DNA from: Roseomonas sp.
GTDB lineage: Bacteria; Pseudomonadota; Alphaproteobacteria; Acetobacterales; Acetobacteraceae
Assembly: GCA_020249505.1 (NCBI GenBank)
Contig: JADCFN010000033.1
Location: 1 to 64,000, forward strand
DNA: 64,000 nucleotides
Reading direction: 5' to 3'
Of the stretch, positions 1 to 8,940 are shown one piece after another. A model generated the notes under the pieces. It saw nothing but the letters and a program-made list of their open reading frames with translations. It did not search any database and had not been told where the DNA came from. Numbering within the stretch: position 1 is the stretch's first letter; every line of letters starts with the position of its first letter. The position numbers and the translations under genes were made by a program.

Positions 1-348
1 AGTTGCTGGTGGTGGCAGCATGACGCCCGGAATCCGTCCAGGGCGTGCCGCCAGGGCCAAAAGGTCACTGAAAATGGTTGTATTCAGGCGAAAGCAGCGT
101 TGAAAACATGCGCGCAAGCTAAAATCGCGATGCTCAATGAGGGCTTTTCAGCAGCCTGCTAGGCTGCGGCACACAGTTTTGCTCCGGTCGGCCCTTTTAG
201 GGAAGATGAACCGAACCCACCATGAACGGGTGCTGGGCTTCTGGCAGGGCGAAGCCCTGCCAAGGCCAGAGGAGTTCATTACTTGAAGACTCATAACGGT
301 CCATGATTTGGACATCCGCTGCGTATTGAGAATGGTTGTTCAATATTC
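1..348. other. Intergenic or unresolved region at the left window edge
   Basis: No convincing gene. One frame on the + strand is open from base 2 to a TGA at 101-103 and could be the last 33 codons of a gene beginning outside the window; its tail is arginine/lysine-rich and I do not recognise it. A perfect 9-bp stem with a 3-base loop lies at 242-262. Base composition is more mixed than in the formate dehydrogenase genes to the right. Confidence 0.3.
242..262. repeat. Perfect hairpin, 9-bp stem
   Basis: Bases 242-250 (TGGCAGGGC) are the exact reverse complement of 254-262, with loop GAA. It lies about 90 bp beyond the stop of the leftward DACNV-like gene, so it could help terminate that transcript. 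No T-tract follows on either strand, so the role is undecided. Confidence 0.4.
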
Positions 349-1674
349 TCACTTAATGAAGGAACTATTCTCCTGAAGGGGAATCGCAATGTCCTTGTTC
401 ATGGTTGGTCTATCCGGATACGCAGGGTCCCACCAGAATGCCGTCACGCCACCATCCTGAGAGATAACGAAAGCTACATCACGCTTGTGGTTCAGGACAT
501 GGGCGGCTGTAGATTGGTGGCGCATGCCGCCGATCTTTTCTATGGCAATAAGCTCACCCTTGGTCGGGGGCGAGGCTGATTTCAAACTGCCGCTTTTCTT
601 GGGTGATAGCTTCGCCCCGAAACCAAGGATGGACGCGTTCTTGCCAAGAATGACACACCCGTCCACCGCAGCCATCTCTGCGACAGCCTTCGCGTGGTCA
701 AACACAGCTGTTCGTATTGCTTCGACTTTGCCGATATATGTGCCATCCCCGTTTTTCTCACGCTGTCCGGACAGGGAGGTATCCACAAATTCATGGATCA
801 AATTCAGTATCGGCTTGATAGTGGGATTTGTGGATTCAGCGGAATATTTCACTCCGATCTGGCCATCGGGGTTTAGGTTTACTTGGGGCGTGAATATCAG
901 CGTTCCACCCTGACGAAGGGCTACAGCGTGTCTTACCGCCGCAGTCAACCAAGCTCTTAAATACTGGTCAATACACCTATTTTTCAGCGAAATAAAATCA
1001 GATTTTCCTGAAGCCGGCTCCCGCTTCAGGAGCTTTCGATCGCCGACCAGTGCAAGCAATGAATCCCACCCGGCTTCCGGAAATCTTGAAAGAACCCTGG
1101 CGGTACCTCGGATGTATTGCGTAGACTGAGCGATCCCAGAAACACGAATGTGCCCTGGGTCTAGAATCTCCACCATCAAGGGTGACTGTGGAGAGGCCCC
1201 AAGGATATTCACGTTTACTTTACCAAACTCCATTGGATGACGATCTGCCAAAACATTCGCGAGTCCAATTATCTTTGGCTGGTCGTCTGTTAGCTTGATC
1301 GCTAGCGCCCTATTGGGCGCCTGGCACGCGGGCGATAATTTTGCTATATCGTTTGTACTCAATGGCATTGCGTTAGCGAACTGAATCAGGTCTTTGATAT
1401 AAAATCCATCCAGACATAACAGGATTCTTGCGCGACATGGACGAGACTCTTCAATGGTGAGACTCGCGTAAAATGCAGTTCTTATCATCTCGGCAAGGGT
1501 TCCATCAGGACAACTTTCGGCTAATCGCGCATCATCATTTTCTCGAATCCATTGCTCAGAGAAATCCGCGTACTCCTCTGGCGACATTTCTTTGCCGTGT
1601 TTGGGCGGCGGCGGCCCACCTCGTCCGACAAGGGTTACCATTGCACTGCGTATCACTTCAGAATAAGGGCTCAT
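349..1674 (-). CDS. DACNV-type sensor domain protein with degenerate diadenylate-cyclase-like C-terminus
   Basis: 441 aa, no signal peptide or membrane segment. The N-terminal half carries an EESRP block (75-79) and an LDPGHIRV block (171-178), which I associate with the DACNV sensor domain. The C-terminal part resembles the DisA_N/DAC fold: a DGC triplet (338-340) where active cyclases have DGA, and RHQ (385-387) where they have RHR, then an SQDG strand (405-408). Known from the family: DACNV domains were predicted by comparative genomics to be nucleotide-linked sensors. Inference: a non-canonical, perhaps inactive, nucleotide-binding protein. Codon use is visibly less GC-rich than its neighbours (AAA, ATA, TTT frequent), suggesting transfer. 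The family call is from remembered motifs, and function is unknown. Confidence 0.55.
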   Translation of the reverse strand: MSPYSEVIRSAMVTLVGRGGPPPPKHGKEMSPEEYADFSEQWIRENDDARLAESCPDGTLAEMIRTAFYASLTIEESRPCRARILLCLDGFYIKDLIQFANAMPLSTNDIAKLSPACQAPNRALAIKLTDDQPKIIGLANVLADRHPMEFGKVNVNILGASPQSPLMVEILDPGHIRVSGIAQSTQYIRGTARVLSRFPEAGWDSLLALVGDRKLLKREPASGKSDFISLKNRCIDQYLRAWLTAAVRHAVALRQGGTLIFTPQVNLNPDGQIGVKYSAESTNPTIKPILNLIHEFVDTSLSGQREKNGDGTYIGKVEAIRTAVFDHAKAVAEMAAVDGCVILGKNASILGFGAKLSPKKSGSLKSASPPTKGELIAIEKIGGMRHQSTAAHVLNHKRDVAFVISQDGGVTAFWWDPAYPDRPTMNKDIAIPLQENSSFIK

Positions 1675-1736
1675 TGTCTAATTTACCTCTCGACGTCTTT
1701 TGACTGCTCCTGGCGCAGAATTTGCTGCCGAAGCCC

Positions 1737-2987
1737 TCAAAACACCGCCCCAAAGGGCAATACCGCCACACGATCACCAGGGGCCACCGCCGTGATGTCT
1801 TCTGGCAATTCCGCAAAAGCATCGGATTGCGTAAGGGATGTGAGCAAGCCCGCCCCTTCACGCGCAAACTTGCGTGCGCGCGGCAGGCCGCCCGTGGCAT
1901 GCAGGCTGATGCGCACATATTCGCGCCGCCCGGCCTTTTTGCGGTAGCTGAAATCAGCCTCGGCGACAAAGCGCGGCAGGGCTTCGGGCAAGGCACCCGC
2001 CAGGCGCAGCACCAAGGGGCGCGCCAGATGCAGGAACGTCACCACCGCGGCCACGGGATTGCCGGGCAGGCCAAGCACCGGCGTGCCGCGCACCAACCCC
2101 ATAGCGGCAGGCCGGCCAGGCTTCACGGCCAGGCGCCAGAACACCAGCCGCCCGCCGGCTTCGATGGCCGCGCGCACATGGTCTTCCTCACCGGTGGAGA
2201 CACCGCCACTGGTCAGCAGCAGATCATGGCTGGCGGCGGCGTCATGCAACGCCGCTTCGGTCGCGGCGCGGTCATCTGGCAGGATGCCAAGGTCATGCGC
2301 TTCCACCGGCAGCGCCGCCAGAAGCGCCAGCAGGGTGAAGCGGTTGCTGTCATAGCTCTGCGCGGGGCCGAGCGTGCTGCCAGGGCTCGCCAATTCATCG
2401 CCGGTCGAAAACACGCCGACCTTAAGGCGCGGGCGCACCGCAAGCCGCGCCTGACCCAAGGCTGCCGCCAAGCCAATCTCGGCGGGGCCAAGAATTTTGC
2501 CCTCGGGCAGCGCCAGCGCGCCGGCGGCGATGTCCTCACCGGCGGGGCGCGCATTGGCGCCGGGCTTGAGACCGGGCGGGACGAAAATCGCTTTACCGTC
2601 GCGGCGGACATCTTCCTGCATTATGGCGGTATCAGCGCCTTGCGGCATGGGGGCGCCGGTGAAAACGCGCATCGCCTCACCGGCCGCAACGCCGCGCGAA
2701 GGGGCTTGCCCGGCGGCGATACGGCCTACTTCGGTCAGGGCGGTCTCGGCGCCAGGGGTCAAATCCGCATGGCGAAAGGCCCAGCCATCCACGGCAGCGT
2801 TGAAGAAGAGCGGCAAGGGCAAGGGCGCCATCAGCGGTGCGGCCAGCACGCGCCCGCGCGCGGCGGCTAGTGCCACCATCTCAGTGCCTGTGGCCGGCGG
2901 GATGCGTTCCAGGATCAGCGCCTGGGCTTCTTCCACTGCCATCAGCGCGCCGCCAAAGGCGAAGCAATCATCCGAAAGCTGCGCCAT
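1737..2987 (-). CDS. moeA: Molybdopterin molybdotransferase MoeA
   Basis: 416 aa. MoeA inserts molybdate into adenylylated molybdopterin, the last step before nucleotide attachment for bis-MGD enzymes such as the formate dehydrogenase encoded here. Visible signatures: the VDGWAF motif near residue 66, the STGDEL motif of the central MPT-binding domain, and the TSGGVSTGEEDHV and LPGNPVAA motifs of the same domain, with a C-terminal domain IV. Length is normal. The ATG overlaps the mobB stop by one base (TAATG), so the two are probably translationally coupled. It is the last gene of the torD-fdh-mobB-moeA run. Confidence 0.95.
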   Translation of the reverse strand: MAQLSDDCFAFGGALMAVEEAQALILERIPPATGTEMVALAAARGRVLAAPLMAPLPLPLFFNAAVDGWAFRHADLTPGAETALTEVGRIAAGQAPSRGVAAGEAMRVFTGAPMPQGADTAIMQEDVRRDGKAIFVPPGLKPGANARPAGEDIAAGALALPEGKILGPAEIGLAAALGQARLAVRPRLKVGVFSTGDELASPGSTLGPAQSYDSNRFTLLALLAALPVEAHDLGILPDDRAATEAALHDAAASHDLLLTSGGVSTGEEDHVRAAIEAGGRLVFWRLAVKPGRPAAMGLVRGTPVLGLPGNPVAAVVTFLHLARPLVLRLAGALPEALPRFVAEADFSYRKKAGRREYVRISLHATGGLPRARKFAREGAGLLTSLTQSDAFAELPEDITAVAPGDRVAVLPFGAVF

Positions 2988-3505
2988 TACCCCTCCGTCC
3001 AGGGAATGTCCTTGATCTCTCGTGCGTGCGCCAGCACCAGATCGGCGATGGCTTCCACCTCATCCAACCCAGCGCGGGGCAGATCATAAGGGGGCGGCGT
3101 ATCGGATGCCACAGCGACAATGCCGGGCATATCCGGGTGCATCCAGGGCTTGCCATTGGCGGCGCGATGCACTTCCAGCTTGGGATGTGCGTCCTGCTTG
3201 AAGCCTTCCACGATCACCAGATCAACCGCATCCATGCGCGCCAGCAATTCCGGCAGGCGCGGTTCGGCCGCGCTGCGCAATTCCGTCATCAGCGCCCAGC
3301 GCGCGCCGGACGCCACCATTACCTGCTGCGCGCCGGCTTGCCGATGCTGCCAGGAATCCTTGCCCGGCACATCCACATCAAAGCGATGATGCGCATGCTT
3401 CAGCGTAGAAACACCAATCCCCCGCCCGATCAGGCAGGGGATCAGTTTCACCATCAAGGTTGTTTTGCCGGCCCCGCTCCAGCCGGCGAGGCCGATCACG
3501 CGCAT
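2987..3505 (-). CDS. mobB: Molybdopterin-guanine dinucleotide biosynthesis adaptor MobB
   Basis: 172 aa. A small P-loop GTPase that assists MobA in forming the guanine dinucleotide form of the molybdenum cofactor. The Walker A motif GWSGAGKT is at residues 8-15, followed by the TLKHAHH segment and the LVIVEGFK Walker-B-like segment typical of MobB. It starts 8 bp after the fdhC stop and its own stop overlaps the moeA start, placing it in the FDH operon. Length is normal. Confidence 0.93.
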   Translation of the reverse strand: MRVIGLAGWSGAGKTTLMVKLIPCLIGRGIGVSTLKHAHHRFDVDVPGKDSWQHRQAGAQQVMVASGARWALMTELRSAAEPRLPELLARMDAVDLVIVEGFKQDAHPKLEVHRAANGKPWMHPDMPGIVAVASDTPPPYDLPRAGLDEVEAIADLVLAHAREIKDIPWTEG

Positions 3506-3513
3506 GGGTTAAG

Positions 3514-4503
3514 TCAGTCAGCGCCGGAAGGCTTGGCACCGGGCGGCGCTTCCGCCGCGCGGCCCTTGGCCATTTCCTCCTGCACCCAAAGCGGGTGGTG
3601 CTGCTTGGCCCAGTTCAAGTCCACCTGGCCCGAGCCCATGGCATCAAAGGCACCATCCATGCCGACAGAGCCAATATAGATATGCGCGAGCAAGGCCGCG
3701 ATCATCAGCACCGACAGCAGGCTATGGATAATGTGGCTCAGCTGCATCCCGGCGATATCGGTGAAGACGAAGGGGAAAACCAGCAGATAGCCTGAGATCG
3801 CCACCACCGCGCCACCCAGCACCGTGATCCAAAACACCATCTTCTGCCCGCCATTGAAGCGGCCGGCTTCCGGATGCTTATTGCCGATCAAGCCGCCACC
3901 CGCCTTGAACCAAGCGATGTCGCGCGCGTTCGGGATATTGTCCTTCACCCAGATCAGCAGCATCACCACCAGGCCCAGCGTGAAGGGGAAGGCCAGGAAG
4001 TTATGGGCGTATTTGCCCCATTGGCTGATGGCGGTGAAAGCCTCAGGCCCCACGATTGGCAGCAGGATATGCCGCCCGAAGGTCAGGTTCAGGCCAGACA
4101 GCGCCAGGATGATGAAGGTGGAAGCCACCATCCAGTGATTGGCGCGTTCCAGCGTGTTGAAGCGGAGAATGGTGCGCCCCGAGCGGCCGCCTTCAATCGG
4201 GATGCGCCCCTTGGTCAGGCGGAACACCGTCAGGATTGCCAGCATGCCTAGCACGGCAATGCCACCCACCCAGGCGAGCGTGTAGTTATGGAAGTCACGC
4301 CATTCGCGCCCGACGGGCTGAATAAGCGTAGCCGCCCGATCATCCGGAATGGTGATGCGGCCCTGGATCTGGCTGCCGCGCAGCAGCGCCTGCACTTCCA
4401 TTTCTTCCGCCATGGAAGGCGCGCGCGGCGCGGTTTGCGCCAATACGGGTGCCGCCGCGCCCATTAGCAGCGCGGCAAGCAGGGCAAGGATGCGGAGCTT
4501 CAT
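3514..4503 (-). CDS. fdhC: Formate dehydrogenase gamma subunit, cytochrome b556 type
   Basis: 329 aa integral membrane subunit expected to bind two b haems and pass electrons from FdhB to quinone. It begins with a cleavable signal peptide (MKLRILALLAALLMGAAAPVLAQ region). Then come four to five membrane segments, with histidine-bearing helices in ERANHWMVAS, KYAHNFLAF and LSHIIHSLLSVL as haem-ligand candidates. The proline/alanine-rich tail is cytoplasmic or periplasmic spacer. It lies 15 bp downstream of fdhB. The extra N-terminal soluble stretch before the first core helix is usual for the alphaproteobacterial form. Confidence 0.9.
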   Translation of the reverse strand: MKLRILALLAALLMGAAAPVLAQTAPRAPSMAEEMEVQALLRGSQIQGRITIPDDRAATLIQPVGREWRDFHNYTLAWVGGIAVLGMLAILTVFRLTKGRIPIEGGRSGRTILRFNTLERANHWMVASTFIILALSGLNLTFGRHILLPIVGPEAFTAISQWGKYAHNFLAFPFTLGLVVMLLIWVKDNIPNARDIAWFKAGGGLIGNKHPEAGRFNGGQKMVFWITVLGGAVVAISGYLLVFPFVFTDIAGMQLSHIIHSLLSVLMIAALLAHIYIGSVGMDGAFDAMGSGQVDLNWAKQHHPLWVQEEMAKGRAAEAPPGAKPSGAD

Positions 4504-4518
4504 GGTTCAGCCCGCCCT

Positions 4519-5115
4519 TCAGATCGCAACGGTTTCGCGATAGGCAGTACGCCAGCCCCAGGCGCCCGTGCCATAGCCGCGGCGCTGCACACGCTCCCGA
4601 TAGATGGAGGCAATGATCTGCCCATCACCGGCCAGCAGCGCCTTGGTCGAACACATTTCAGCGCAAAGCGGCAGCTTGCCTTCCGCCAGACGGTTCGACC
4701 CGTATTGGATGTATTCCGCCTGGGTATTGTCGGCCTGCGGGCCGCCGGCGCAGAAGGTGCACTTATCCATCTTCCCGCGAGAGCCGAAATTGCCGAGGCG
4801 CGGGAATTGCGGCGCGCCGAAGGGGCAGGCGTAGAAGCAATAGCCGCAGCCGATGCAAAGGTCCTTGTCATGCAGCACCACCTGATCGGCGGTGGTGTAA
4901 AAACAGGAAACCGGGCAGACGGCGGCGCAGGGCGCATCCGTGCATTGCATGCAAGCCATGGAGATTGAACGCTCACCTGGCTTGCCGTCATTGATGGTGA
5001 CGACGCGCCGGCGATTGATGCCCCAGGGCACTTCATGTTCGTTCTTGCACGCCGTGACGCAGGCATTGCATTCGATGCAGCGTTCCGCGTCCAACAGGAA
5101 TTTCATACGAGCCAT
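4519..5115 (-). CDS. fdhB: Formate dehydrogenase beta subunit, 4x[4Fe-4S] ferredoxin-like (FDH3 type)
   Basis: 198 aa. Cysteine groups CIECNACVTACKNE near the N-terminus, CMQCTDAPCAAVCP, CIGCGYCFYACP, and CTFC plus CAEMC form the binding set of a DMSO-reductase-family beta subunit with four [4Fe-4S] clusters. It relays electrons from FdhA to the cytochrome b subunit. Unlike E. coli FdnH/FdoH it lacks a C-terminal membrane anchor, consistent with the shorter FDH3-type subunit. There are 15-bp gaps to fdhA upstream and to fdhC downstream. Confidence 0.93.
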   Translation of the reverse strand: MARMKFLLDAERCIECNACVTACKNEHEVPWGINRRRVVTINDGKPGERSISMACMQCTDAPCAAVCPVSCFYTTADQVVLHDKDLCIGCGYCFYACPFGAPQFPRLGNFGSRGKMDKCTFCAGGPQADNTQAEYIQYGSNRLAEGKLPLCAEMCSTKALLAGDGQIIASIYRERVQRRGYGTGAWGWRTAYRETVAI

Positions 5116-5130
5116 TGTTCTTGCCCCCCT

Positions 5131-8058
5131 TTATGCCGCGCGGATCTGACAAAGCGTGACCTTGGTTTCCTGCATGAAGGTCACCGGGTCATAGCCATAG
5201 GTGGTTACTGCATTGACGCTTTCGCCAAGCACGATCGGGTCCGTACCGGTTGGGTATTTGCGCCTTTGGTCTTCCTGCATGAACCAGCCAGCGAAGTGGA
5301 AGGGCATCCAAGCCACGCCGGGCCCGACGCGTTCCGTCACCAAAGCCTTCATGCGGGTTGACTTGTTGGCGGGCATTTCCGGGCCCGTCACCAGCACCCA
5401 GGCGCCATCCTGGATGTTGCGCGCCGCTGCATCACGAGGACTGATTTCCACGAACATGTCCTGCTGCAATTCCGCGAGCCACTTATTGGACCGCGTTTCT
5501 TCCCCGCCGCCTTCATATTCAACCAGGCGCCCGGAAGTCAGGATGATCGGGAAATTCGGCGCCACCTGATGCGAACGGTTCTGCACCGTCTGCCCCAGAT
5601 GCGGCAGGCGGAAGCCGCGCCGATCTGGCAGCGTCGGATACTGCGCAATCAAATCCGTGCGCGGCGTATAGATCGGCTCACGATGCACCGGCACGGGATC
5701 GGGCAGGTTCCAGGCCACGGCACGCGCCTTGGCATTGCCGTAAGCCATCACGCCATGATTCATGGTGATGCGAATGATCCCCATGGAAAGATCAGTCGCC
5801 CAGGAAGCAGTGCCACCCTGCCGCGCGAGTGATGCGCGCTCAGCATCCGTATATTCAGCGTCCCAACCCAGGCGCTGCATCACCGCGGTGGTGAATTCCG
5901 GATAACCATCGGTGATTTCCGAGCCCTTAGAATAGGACCCTTCCGCCAGCAGCGTCACGCCATTGCGTTCCACACCAAAGCGCGCACGGAAGGTGCCGCC
6001 GCCTTCCTTCACATGAAGGTTGGTGTTGTAAAGGATATGCGTGCCCGGATGGCGCATTTCCGGCGTGCCCCAGCAGGGCCAGGGCAGGCCGTAAAAATCG
6101 CCCTTGATTTCGGCTGGTGCATCCGCCTTGGCGCGCAGCGTCACCAGATCGAACTTGTCCTGATGCGCCATATGCGCCTTCAAGCGTTCCGGTGATTGGC
6201 CCGTATAGCCCGTGCTGATCGCGCCGCGATTGATCTCCCGCAGCACGCTTTCGGGTACTGGTTCCTGGCCGCGCACTTCGATGCTCTTGAACATATCGGC
6301 CTGGAAGCGGATCGGCATATTGCGCTTTTCCGCCGCCTTATCGAGGGCACCAGCAAGGCGATACATCACCTCATAATCATTCTTGCTCTCGAAAATCGGC
6401 TTCACCACCTGATCGCCCCATTGGACAGAACGGTTGGAAGCGGTGCGGCTGCCCGCGCATTCAAACTGCGTGCAGATGGGCAGCAGATAGGTATTTTCCT
6501 TGCGGTTCGCGAGGACCGCGAAGGTGGTCGGATGCGGGTCCGCCACCACCAGCAGATCAAGCGCCTCAAGCCCCTTCACCGCTTCCGGCATGCGCGTGAC
6601 GGTATTGCCGCCATGGCCAAACACGAGCATGGCCTTGAAATTGTCGCGCTGCTGCACCTGATCTTTGGGCAGCGTCACGGCATCGAAATACCGCGTGGTC
6701 GGGATGCCGGGCGTGCCCATCAGGGCCGGGCTGTCAAAGCGCGCGACCATGGATTCATAGGGCACATTCCAAACGCGCGACCAATGCCGCCAGGCGTTTT
6801 CGTCCAAACCATAATAGGCCGGCAGCGTCGTGACATCGAGGCCGAAATCAGTCGCCCCCTGCACATTGCAATGGCCGCGGAAGATATTGGCGCCCGTGCC
6901 TTCCGACCCGACATTGCCGGTCGCGAGCAGCAGGATGGAGAAGGCGCGCACATTGGCGGTGCCCACGGTCTTTTGCGTGGCCCCCATGCACCAGATCAGC
7001 GTCGCGGGCTTTTGTGTCGCGAACATTTCCGCAACCTTGCGGAGCTGCGCGCCCGGCACGCCGGAAACACGCTCAACTTCGGCCGGCGTCCATTTCGCGA
7101 CCTCGGCGCGGATTTCATCCATGCCATGCACGCGCTGGCGGATGAATTCCTTGTCTTCCCAGCCATTGGCGAAGATGTGGTGCAGCATGCCCCACATCAC
7201 CGGAATATCGGTGCCCGGGCGGATGCGCACATATTCGCTGGCATGCGCGGCAGTGCGCGTGAAGCGCGGGTCAATCACGATCAGATTGGCGCGGTTCTGT
7301 TCCTTGCCGGCAAGAACATGCTGCAGGCTGACCGGGTGCGCTTCCGCCGGATTGCCGCCCATGATGATCATGGTCTTGGCGTTGCGGATATCGTTATAGG
7401 AATTGGTCTGCGCGCCATAACCCCAGGTATTGGCCACTCCGGCGACCGTGGTGGAGTGGCAGATGCGCGCCTGGTGATCCACGTTATTCGTGCCCCAGAA
7501 GGCCGCAAATTTGCGATACAGATACGCACCTTCATTGGAGAATTTCGCGCTGCCCAGCCAGAAGGTGGCATCCGGCCCGCTTTTCTGACGGGTTTCCATC
7601 AGCTTGTCGGCAATTTCGGTCATCGCATTGTCCCAGGACATGCGCTGCCATTGGCCGTTCACCAGCTTCATCGGATATTTGATGCGCCGGTCGCCATGGA
7701 CCAATTCGCGCACCGAAGCGCCCTTGGCGCAATGCGTGCCGCGATTGATCGGCGATTCCCAAGCCGGTTCCTGGCCGACCCAAACGCCATTCTGCACTTC
7801 GGCAATCACGGTGCAGCCAACCGAACAATGCGTGCAGATATTCTTCACGCGCTGCACGGGCTTTGAATGATCCATCGGCCCCGCTTCGGCAGGACGCATG
7901 GTGGAAAGCGGAATGGCGCCAAGGGCGGCAAGCCCCGCCCCGCCAAGCCCGGCTTGGCGCAAAAAGGCCCGACGATCGAGCCCGCCGGCAGAAAGACCCT
8001 GATAGGCAGAAGCAAGGCGCTGCTTGGCGGCCTTGCCATCGGTGCGTTTGATCAGCAT
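5131..8058 (-). CDS. fdhA: Formate dehydrogenase alpha (catalytic) subunit, Tat-exported, cysteine type
   Basis: 975 aa bis-MGD molybdenum (or tungsten) oxidoreductase oxidising formate to CO2 in the periplasm. Residues 29-50 hold a twin-arginine signal (RRAFLRQAGLGGAG). The proximal [4Fe-4S] ligands are Cys75, Cys78, Cys82 and Cys110. The metal ligand is Cys200 in ARICH, next to His201; it is encoded by TGC, so this is a Cys, not a selenocysteine, enzyme. The molybdopterin-binding domains follow, and the C-terminal molydopterin_dinuc domain is present. Length fits respiratory FDH-N/O/FDH3 alpha subunits. An AAGGGAAG ribosome site precedes the ATG. Confidence 0.95.
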   Translation of the reverse strand: MLIKRTDGKAAKQRLASAYQGLSAGGLDRRAFLRQAGLGGAGLAALGAIPLSTMRPAEAGPMDHSKPVQRVKNICTHCSVGCTVIAEVQNGVWVGQEPAWESPINRGTHCAKGASVRELVHGDRRIKYPMKLVNGQWQRMSWDNAMTEIADKLMETRQKSGPDATFWLGSAKFSNEGAYLYRKFAAFWGTNNVDHQARICHSTTVAGVANTWGYGAQTNSYNDIRNAKTMIIMGGNPAEAHPVSLQHVLAGKEQNRANLIVIDPRFTRTAAHASEYVRIRPGTDIPVMWGMLHHIFANGWEDKEFIRQRVHGMDEIRAEVAKWTPAEVERVSGVPGAQLRKVAEMFATQKPATLIWCMGATQKTVGTANVRAFSILLLATGNVGSEGTGANIFRGHCNVQGATDFGLDVTTLPAYYGLDENAWRHWSRVWNVPYESMVARFDSPALMGTPGIPTTRYFDAVTLPKDQVQQRDNFKAMLVFGHGGNTVTRMPEAVKGLEALDLLVVADPHPTTFAVLANRKENTYLLPICTQFECAGSRTASNRSVQWGDQVVKPIFESKNDYEVMYRLAGALDKAAEKRNMPIRFQADMFKSIEVRGQEPVPESVLREINRGAISTGYTGQSPERLKAHMAHQDKFDLVTLRAKADAPAEIKGDFYGLPWPCWGTPEMRHPGTHILYNTNLHVKEGGGTFRARFGVERNGVTLLAEGSYSKGSEITDGYPEFTTAVMQRLGWDAEYTDAERASLARQGGTASWATDLSMGIIRITMNHGVMAYGNAKARAVAWNLPDPVPVHREPIYTPRTDLIAQYPTLPDRRGFRLPHLGQTVQNRSHQVAPNFPIILTSGRLVEYEGGGEETRSNKWLAELQQDMFVEISPRDAAARNIQDGAWVLVTGPEMPANKSTRMKALVTERVGPGVAWMPFHFAGWFMQEDQRRKYPTGTDPIVLGESVNAVTTYGYDPVTFMQETKVTLCQIRAA

Positions 8059-8073
8059 GGGGTGCTTCCCTTC

Positions 8074-8313
8074 TTATGTATCGCTGGAACGATTGGTGCG
8101 ATAGAAAGCCTGCACATGCGGGCTATTGGCCTGGTAGCGGGCCTTCAGCCGATCCGCCTGGTTTTCCTTGCGCGCGGTGCCGGCCGGCACGGCATCGGCG
8201 CGGAGCGGCGCTGAGGCCTCAGCCGCTGTTGCTGCCACTGCGCCACCGGCAGCAAGGCCCAGGGTTTTCAAAAAGCCGCGGCGTTGCGCCACTCGTTGGT
8301 CATCAGCACTCAT
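8074..8313 (-). CDS. Small twin-arginine-signal protein of the formate dehydrogenase operon
   Basis: 79 aa. I chose the ATG at 8313 because GGGAGGG stands 7 nt upstream; an in-frame start six codons earlier has no such site. Nearly the whole N-terminal half is a Tat signal (RRGFLKTLGLAAGGAVAATAA), followed by a short charged tail with KARYQ and FYRTNR. This matches the formate-dehydrogenase-region Tat-target family (TIGR02811), which occurs immediately upstream of FDH alpha genes. Function is unknown. It may be an export chaperone-like partner or a small periplasmic subunit. It lies 15 bp before fdhA. Confidence 0.85.
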   Translation of the reverse strand: MSADDQRVAQRRGFLKTLGLAAGGAVAATAAEASAPLRADAVPAGTARKENQADRLKARYQANSPHVQAFYRTNRSSDT

Positions 8314-8337
8314 GTTCAACCCTCCCAGCAAAAAACA

Positions 8338-8940
8338 TCAGACGGGCAGTTCCTGCGCCGCCAATTCAACCTCAATGGCCATGCGGCCAAGTGCGCCGAC
8401 GGCGCGGTAAAAGCTTGCGGCTTCCGCCGCTTCCAGATCCGCAAAGAAGCGCCCCGCCCAGGGGCGGAGATGGCGGGCGAAAAACGCCTCGGCCGCCGCG
8501 GCACCACCTGGAAACACGCCTGAAAGCAACCCGGCAAAGCTTTCGCATTCCGATGCGATGTGATCCTCGGGCTCGGCAACGCCTTCGGCGCGTTCAATGC
8601 CAAGCCGCGCGAGGTCCCCGCGCAAATCCGCCAGCGGGCGTTCATGCAAAAAGCCCGTGATGTAATAGGAAGCGAAGGGCAGCAATTCGCCGCGGCCAAG
8701 CCCGATGAAAAGATCGTGAAATTCGCGCTCTACCCGCACGGCATCGGTGGCGGCGGCCGCTTCGGCCAGCGCGCTGTACCGTTTCCCGAGTGGCGTGGAA
8801 TCGCCCGGCAGGGCGGCCAGCGCAGCGAGCAGATGGGTGTCCGGGGCGGCGACCAGCAAACGACCGAGCAGCGCGAAAAGCCGCGCCCTTTCGGTGGCCA
8901 TGGCATCTTGTGCCTGATCTTGCTGCGTCATGGGCCGCAT
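8338..8940 (-). CDS. TorD/DmsD-family molecular chaperone for FdhA
   Basis: 200 aa, all-helical TorD-like protein. Such proteins bind the Tat signal of a molybdoenzyme and hold it until the cofactor is inserted. Visible family features: ERARLFALLGRLLVAAPD near residue 20, the YYITGFLHERPLADLRGDLARLG region, EPEDHIASECESFAGLL (the E-x-PDH-type motif), and FFADLEAAEAASFYRAVG near the C-terminus. A strong GAGGAGGT site sits 10 nt before the ATG at 8940. It is the first gene of the structural FDH operon, behind the AT-rich region 8941-9154. Confidence 0.9.
   Translation of the reverse strand: MRPMTQQDQAQDAMATERARLFALLGRLLVAAPDTHLLAALAALPGDSTPLGKRYSALAEAAAATDAVRVEREFHDLFIGLGRGELLPFASYYITGFLHERPLADLRGDLARLGIERAEGVAEPEDHIASECESFAGLLSGVFPGGAAAAEAFFARHLRPWAGRFFADLEAAEAASFYRAVGALGRMAIEVELAAQELPV

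Noticed and set aside
242-262. Hairpin as a classical rho-independent terminator of the DACNV-like gene
   Set aside because: The stem is perfect but no T-run follows on either strand; kept only as a repeat.
1722-2870. A 382-codon + strand frame opposite moeA
   Set aside because: Antisense shadow with glutamine/histidine/arginine-rich shadow composition and no domain.
7459-7461. Possible selenocysteine position in FdhA
   Set aside because: The codon at the metal-ligand position is TGC (Cys200), so there is no internal TGA and no SECIS need.
6196-7866. A 556-codon open frame on the + strand opposite fdhA
   Set aside because: It is antisense to an unmistakable gene, has histidine/arginine-rich shadow composition and no ribosome site; long shadows are expected at this G+C.
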